Assembly (NCBI GenBank): GCA_023525715.1
Contig: CM042011.1
Location: 59,429,854-59,493,853, forward strand
Reading direction: 5' to 3'
Source: Cichorium intybus
Lineage: Eukaryota > Streptophyta > Magnoliopsida > Asterales > Asteraceae
Length of the DNA: 64,000 nt
Below the pieces are notes generated by a model. The model saw only the letters and a list, made by a program, of their open reading frames with translations, searched no databases and was not told the DNA's origin. Every line of letters starts with the position of its first letter. Position 1 is the stretch's first letter. Shown one piece after another: positions 59,043 through 64,000 of this stretch. A program made the position numbers and the translations under genes.

Positions 59043-60559
59043 CTATGTAGGTAGTCCTATAGTAAAAATATCTGCAAACTGATGAGCCGACGGGACATGC
59101 TGCACACGAACTTGACCAATAGCAACACGTTCCCTGACAAAATGCAAATATATTTCCACATGTTTGGTTCGTTGGTGCTGAACCGGGTTAGCGGCTAAGT
59201 ACATGGCACTCACATTGTCACAGAAGACGACCGTAGATCGAGTTAACGGGCAAGAAAGCTCAAGAAGTAAGTTACGTAGCAATGCAGTTTCAGCAACGAC
59301 ATTGGCCACGCCCCTAAACTCAGCTTCAGCACTAGACCGGGAAACAACGTGTTGACGTTTGGAGGTCCATGAGATAAGGTTGCCACCGAGATAAATACAA
59401 AACCCTGACGTGGACCGACGTGTCTGAGGACAGCCAGCCCAATCAGCATCAGAATAAGAAACCAAACGGTCGACATGTGATGGACAAATGAAGAGACCAT
59501 GGCGAAGGGTACCCTTGAGATAACGCAGGATACGTTTGAGGGCGAGAAAATGAGGTTCACAAGGGTCATGCATAAAGAGACAAACCTGCTGAACCGCATA
59601 CGCAATATCAGGACGTGTGAAGGTCAGATATTGAAGAGCCCCAGTTAAGCTTCGATATAGGGTCGGATCTGAGACCGGCTGACCGGAAGAGGAAAGCTTC
59701 GGCTTAGTATCCGTCGGAGTGCTACATGAGTTGCATGAGAGCAAATCAGTACGTGATAGAATCTCCTTAGTGAAAGCGGTCTGAGAAAGAAACAGACCGT
59801 TCGTCGAGCGAGTAGCAGCAATGCCGAGAAAGAAGGATAGAGGGCCAAGGTCCGTCATGGAGAACTTAGTCGAGAGGCGAGTGATAACTCGTGTAATGAG
59901 AGAGGGACTGGATGTTGTAAGGATAATGTCATCGACATAGAGAAGCAGATAAATAGTCTCAGTGCCACGATGAAAGGTGCACAATGAAGAGTCAAAACGA
60001 CTGCTGGTGAAACCAAGGGAGGAGATAAAAACGGCGAACAGCTGATACCACGCACGAGGAGCCTGCTTAAGACCATATAAGGCTTTTCATAGCCGACACA
60101 CGTGGTCAGGAAAGGAGGGGTGAACATAGCCAGGAGGCTGTTTCATGTAAACCTCTTCGGTAAGGTCACCATGAAGGAAGGCATTTTTTACGTCGAGTTG
60201 ATGAATGAGCCACTGGCAAGATAGGGCAATGCTACGGACGGTACAGATAGTGGCAGGTTTAACCATGGGGCTAAACGTGTCATCAAAGTCGAGGCCAGGT
60301 TGTTGAGAAAAACCCTAAGCAACAAGCCTACCTTTATACCAGTCAAGGTTACCGTGAGAGTCAAACTTGTGACGGTAAAGCCATCGACAGCCAACTATGT
60401 TGGCAGAGGAGGGAGGGGGAACCAGATCCCATGTGTGATTGTCAGTGAAGGCAGTCATCTCAGCATCCATAGCGAGCTTCCAATTAGGATCACGCGTGGC
60501 CTGAGCAGTGGATCGAGGTATCGGGGAGAAGGTATCTGTAGCAGACAGATTGAGGAGGA
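59043..60559 (-). pseudogene. Copia reverse transcriptase and RNase H
   Basis: From 60559 the minus strand reads LSATDTFSPIPRSTAQATRD, PNWKLAMDAEMTAFTDNHTW, CRWLYRHKFDSHGNLDWYKG, stop-bearing RLVA, FSQQPGLDFDDTFSPM, IHQLDVKNAFLHGDLTEEVY, MKQPPGYVHP, a TGA in CRL*KALYGLKQAPRAW. The long frame 59043-59984 then holds YLLLYVDDIILT (active-site YVDD), DLGPLSFFLG, SLTGALQYLTFTRPDIAYAV, SYSDADWAGCPQTRRSTSGF, WTSKRQHVVSRSSAEAEFRG and TKHVEIYLHFVRERV. Order and motifs are standard copia RT-RNase H. At least two nonsense codons lie in the N-terminal part, and GLPT is followed by TAG where relatives continue. Catalytic residues are otherwise present. Confidence 0.85.
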
Positions 60560-61264
60560 TAAAACACCCGGCTTTTAAAACAAAAACACCCCTGAAAATT
60601 TTTCATTAAAAACAAAGGTTTCATTACATAAAACCATAACAAAAGGGGTATATTTTAATAAAAACGGGTACAAGTGTATCAAGGAGAGTATATAATACCA
60701 TAATCTCCTTTAAAGCCGGGCTGCTACTGACAGCATCTATGAGTCCCACTTCTTAGTCACGGACTCTATCTTTTCCCTATCAGAATCATGCTAACCTGCA
60801 GGGACATTTAACAAATATCGTGAGCTATAAAGCTCAGTGAGTAATCATATCTGCAAATAACATGTACAATAAATACATCCATATATAATTCTTTATATAT
60901 GATACATATATTTATTTTTTCATCTTTCAATATCAAATATCATTTTATAGCCTTTTCTGGCTAAACATGTATATCTGTCTGGATATCGGACCCAGACTAC
61001 TAGCCTTACCGGCTGATCATATATCTCTTAGGATTTCGCATCCTGTTTCATAGCCTTACCGGCTGGAAAGTAATATCATGTGATTATCCAATCACTTTAT
61101 CACCTCTAATCCGTTATTTGCATACCGATCATATCAATTCTGTTTACCATCCAGGCCATATGTATATAAAAGAGAATATTCATACAAATTCTCGATTACC
61201 ATTTCTGTCCCCTGTTTCCTAGTCATATTTGACTATACCATATATCATGACTATATAAGTCGTA

Positions 61265-61465
61265 TCATTTGTCATGGCTATACAAGCCGCACCAAAACAT
61301 TTCCAGCATATGAATCATAGCCCGAAGGCCGCACCAGTTTGAGTTCAACGACCCGGAATCATAGCCATAAGGCCGCACCACTTCTATATAATAATATCAT
61401 AGCCATATAGGCCGCACCAGTTGGATATAACATCCAGTATCATAACCACAAGTGGCCGCACCATC
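61265..61465. repeat. Tandem repeats with GCCGCACCA core in the LTR
   Basis: ATCATAGCC.TAAGGCCGCACC-like units of 40-55 bp occur about five times (near 61273, 61315, 61357, 61398, 61439), including diverged copies. Confidence 0.7.
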
Positions 61466-61489
61466 TATTAACAGCTTATTTCATAATCA

Positions 61490-61790
61490 ATTATGGCTCA
61501 CGGGTTTACCCGCTATTGCCTAGACTCACGGCTCCGTTCTTGTCATCGCAATGACTCACGGCTTATCCGGTATTGCCTTATTAAAGTGGACTCACAGCTC
61601 CGTTCTTGTCTATCGCAGACTCACGGCTTATCTGGTATTGTCGTATTACTGACTCACAGCTCCGTTCTTGTCTATAACAGACTCACGGCTTATCTGGTAT
61701 TGTCGTATCACGGTTTATCTGTTTATTGACTCACAGCTCCGTTCTTGTCTTTCTCAGACTCACGGCTTATCTGGTGTTGTCATTTTCACA
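61490..61790. repeat. Tandem repeats of about 65 bp in the LTR
   Basis: GACTCACGGCTTATCTGGTA alternates with GACTCACAGCTCCGTTCTTG in about five units, with variable spacing. Confidence 0.8.
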
Positions 61791-62259
61791 TGTCTTTACA
61801 CTCGTCATTTTCGTCCCCCGAAGCTGTTTCAACCTGTAACAGTTCAATCATCATATATCATATATGATATCAGTGAGATTACTCACCTGGATGTTAGCTG
61901 CATTTAAATCCCGGTTGTTTCTTGCCTTTGCATGCACCACAACCATTTTGTCCCACACCTATTTATCCATTTCATATCAAATGATAATAGATTAATAATC
62001 ATTTCAATTGACTCTAATACATAAGAGTCCAATATTATGCAACTATAAACCATCCCTAGATGATAAACTTTCCATTTATCATCTTTTCACAAGTTTTACT
62101 ATTTACCGGGGCATTCATATCGATCTACAGTGCCCCTGAGGAGTCGAAAACTCAATTTAGTAATTTGCCCCGACTTTTCAAACCATTAGGGACTTATGGT
62201 TCAAGTTTGAGGTAAATCGGACAAGCCAAACAAAAGTTAGCATTTTGGACTCCCTGTCT

Positions 62260-62350
62260 AGTGGGCACACTGCGCCAGGTATCAGGCGCACTGCGCCTGG
62301 GCGCACCCCGCCCTGATCCTGGGCGCACTGCGCCCTGCGCCTGGGCAGTC
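62260..62350. repeat. GC-rich GGCGCACTGCGCC hairpin repeats in the LTR
   Basis: TGGGCGCACTGCGCC, AGGCGCACTGCGCC and GGGCACACTGCGCC variants occur within 90 bp, separated by CTGG or CTGATC words. Each is self-complementary. Confidence 0.75.
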
Positions 62351-62999
62351 TCCTGATCAGTCGCGATTTGTGCACTGTAGCACGCAGTTTTGGCCTATTA
62401 AGTCCTTAATCCAGTTCTTAATCGTATGGGGTTTGTTTACTGACTAAAACCCTTTAATAAAACAAGGTTTTAATCCAAAGAAACAACCTCAATCAATCAA
62501 ATGCAGAAATTAGGGTTCTTGAGCCAAAACCCCAATTCATCAACAATAGCAACCTACTTCCATTTTTCTTGAATTAAGTCCTTTTAGCATGACTAATTGG
62601 AAGTGTTAAGCTACTTTCAACCACATATCATAACTGAAATTTGCAGATTTCAGTTTCTATCAAACCCATCAAGAATACCTCAAGAACTTGGCTAGAAAAT
62701 CAAATTACTAACCTTGTTTAACTTAGGAATCACCAATTCCAAGCTATGATTCCAATTCCTTGCTTCAAGCTTCAAAGATTTCCATGTTTTTGCTCTCAAA
62801 AACCCTTCCCGTTGCTGTACAAATGGCCAGTCAAAGAAGAGAGTCAACCTCTCTATTTATACTTCCAAAATTTACAAATTTGGTCCTTAAGTTCCATTTC
62901 TTGAACTTTGGCCACAATAATCAAGTTTTATGACATAAAACTTTCATTTCTTATATTTTTACCACAAGGAACAATATTTTTACACAATTGGTCCTTCAC

Positions 63000-63080
63000 A
63001 TGGTCAAATGACCAAATTACCCTTTTGTGGTAAAATGACCAATTTACCCTTTTATGGTAAAATGACCAATTTACCCTTTT
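63000..63080. repeat. Three tandem units of about 27 bp near the LTR end
   Basis: AAATGACCAATTTACCCTTTT, with the spacer TATGGTA or TGTGGTA, repeats three times. Confidence 0.85.
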
Positions 63081-63180
63081 CTTCTAGTATTACTTTCTAA
63101 TACTTAGAACACCATGTTAAATCATAAATACACTATGATTAACATTTTAATACTTAACAAAAGTGTCGTGGTGTTACAAA

Positions 63181-63196
63181 TTCTCCCCTCCTTCAA
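63181..63196 (-). other. Polypurine tract of the second chromovirus
   Basis: The minus strand reads GAAGGAGGGGAGAATT directly before the LTR start TGTAACACCACGAC. The element body therefore continues to the right of the window. Confidence 0.7.
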
Positions 63197-63742
63197 AAGA
63201 TTTCGTCCCCGAAATCATACAAGGAGTTGACGATATGTCTCCCTCGATTAGCTTTTGGTCTTCCGCATCATGTCGGAATCTCAATGGTATTGCCTAAGCA
63301 CTTAACCATACTAGTCTTCTTATCTCGTGGTTATATCACCACTCACATATCATTCCTCCGGTTGTCCCGGGCACCTTAATCACTTATCTACCTCATTTCA
63401 ACATGAGGGATTCGTTGAAGTTCATCAATCCCTGTTCTCAGAACTATGAGATTTATAGAAAACATTATAACAACCTTGAAGTTCATCATAGAGCTTCGAT
63501 CATTACGGTTCTTACTCTTGGGAAACTATGGAAAAATCCAATAAACAAAGGATTTAACTTTCCTTTCATCCCAAACAGCTTTTTAACCTTTCCAAAGGAT
63601 TACTTTCATACAACCATATTCCTTTACTTGGAATTTCAAAGGTTTATATTCAGTGATCCACATACCACTTTTACAATTTCTTAACTGTTGAAAATATAAA
63701 ATATGATCACCACAAATAAAGGTTTGCACCGTTTATTGTGTG

Positions 63743-63820
<78 letters not shown>

Positions 63821-64000
63821 GATAAATGCGGAATAAATAATAAGAGTTGCAGAATAAAAATATATAATCTGATCGCCACAAATAAAGGTTTGCACCGTTT
63901 ACTGTGTGAAAGATATATAAATAATATAAATTTCAGTAATTAAATGACTTAAAGCGATAAATAATATAAATGACTATAATTAAAAGACATAAAACGATAA
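63197..64000 (-). mobile_element. Internal 3' region of the second chromovirus (runs off window)
   Basis: Position and orientation are given by the polypurine tract and 3' LTR. No chromodomain or integrase is legible here, so this is either a long 3' untranslated part or an inserted sequence. It includes a (TA)n tract at 63747-63817 flanked by two copies of a 38-bp sequence (63706-63742 and 63871-63908). Confidence 0.45.
63747..63817. repeat. (AT)n microsatellite
   Basis: About 35 AT units. Confidence 0.95.

Larger units (their letters stand above)
58831..60559 (-). mobile_element. Copia element, 3' part (LTR, RNase H, RT), cut by a gypsy LTR
   Basis: The minus strand gives RT, RNase H, a polypurine tract (GAGGGGGAG, 58981-58989) and a short 3' LTR (58831-58979, TGTTAATTG...ATATCAACA in element orientation). 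Upstream, the coding stops at 60559 where a chromovirus LTR begins, so gag, protease and integrase were displaced or deleted. Confidence 0.75.
60560..63179 (-). repeat. 3' LTR of a second chromovirus, about 2.6 kb
   Basis: On the plus strand it runs from TAAAACACCCGG (a decayed TGTAACACCC start) to GTGGTGTTACA at 63179, followed by the complement of a polypurine tract. The GAGCTATAAAGCTCAGTGAG segment matches the other chromovirus LTR in type. It contains three repeat arrays. The 60560 edge interrupts copia RT, showing that the insertion is younger than the copia element. Confidence 0.7.

Noticed and set aside
59243..60578. ORFs antisense to or out of frame with the copia RT
   Set aside because: Shadows of the minus-strand copia coding sequence.

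Overview
The window looks like nuclear DNA of a dicot plant: AT-rich, with long (AT)n microsatellites, Ty1/copia and Ty3/gypsy LTR retrotransposons, L1-type LINEs, hAT, Mutator-like, PIF/Harbinger-like and Helitron elements, and two small intronless DUF761 genes of a type known only in plants. I cannot name the species from sequence alone; Asteraceae is a guess. There are no bacterial operons, CRISPR arrays or intact tRNA/rRNA genes.

Only two loci look like functional host genes: a same-strand pair of DUF761 / ACRE146-like proteins on the minus strand (26035-26631, 198 aa; 33865-34455, 196 aa). They lie 7.2 kb apart and have comparable start-proximal TATA boxes and a shared TTAACTTAAC motif just upstream of the TATA. 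A degraded copia element (30109-33050) now separates them.

Layout. 1-718: 5' end of a minus-strand copia element (gag, primer binding site, LTR). 863-1091: Harbinger-like MITE with TAA target duplication. 3590-8100: degraded Tat/Athila-like gypsy element whose integrase is split by an 1145-bp hAT element (8-bp duplication GTTGGGAA). 8987-11252: Helitron candidate. 12222-12391: AT/GT cruciform palindrome. 13481-23881: a LINE split by an 8129-bp chromovirus (13774-21902, 5-bp duplication ATAGG). 24441-25277: 5'-truncated LINE with 10-bp duplication. 26035-34600: DUF761 gene pair. 36268-43649: gag-only copia element with duplication TTTAT, nested in an older copia gag; related solo LTR at 43982-44745 with duplication GAAAC. 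45290-47770: LTR-like remnants. 48299-49143: copia gag remnant. 49713-50242: array of about 14 CATTCT..AGAATG palindromes. 51149-52649: 1.5-kb foldback element. 52712-53641: second Harbinger-like element. 56265-58133: Mutator-like element with 9-bp duplication and an internal in-frame 213-bp tandem duplication. 58831-60559: 3' part of a minus-strand copia element, cut by the 3' LTR (60560-63179) of a second minus-strand chromovirus that runs off the window.

Most of the window is therefore stratified transposon insertions, with at least six insertions dated relative to each other by exact target-site duplications. The least conventional structures are the foldback element and the heat-shock-element-like palindrome array beside it. 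All alignments and repeat boundaries were read by eye, so end coordinates without a stated target duplication are approximate.
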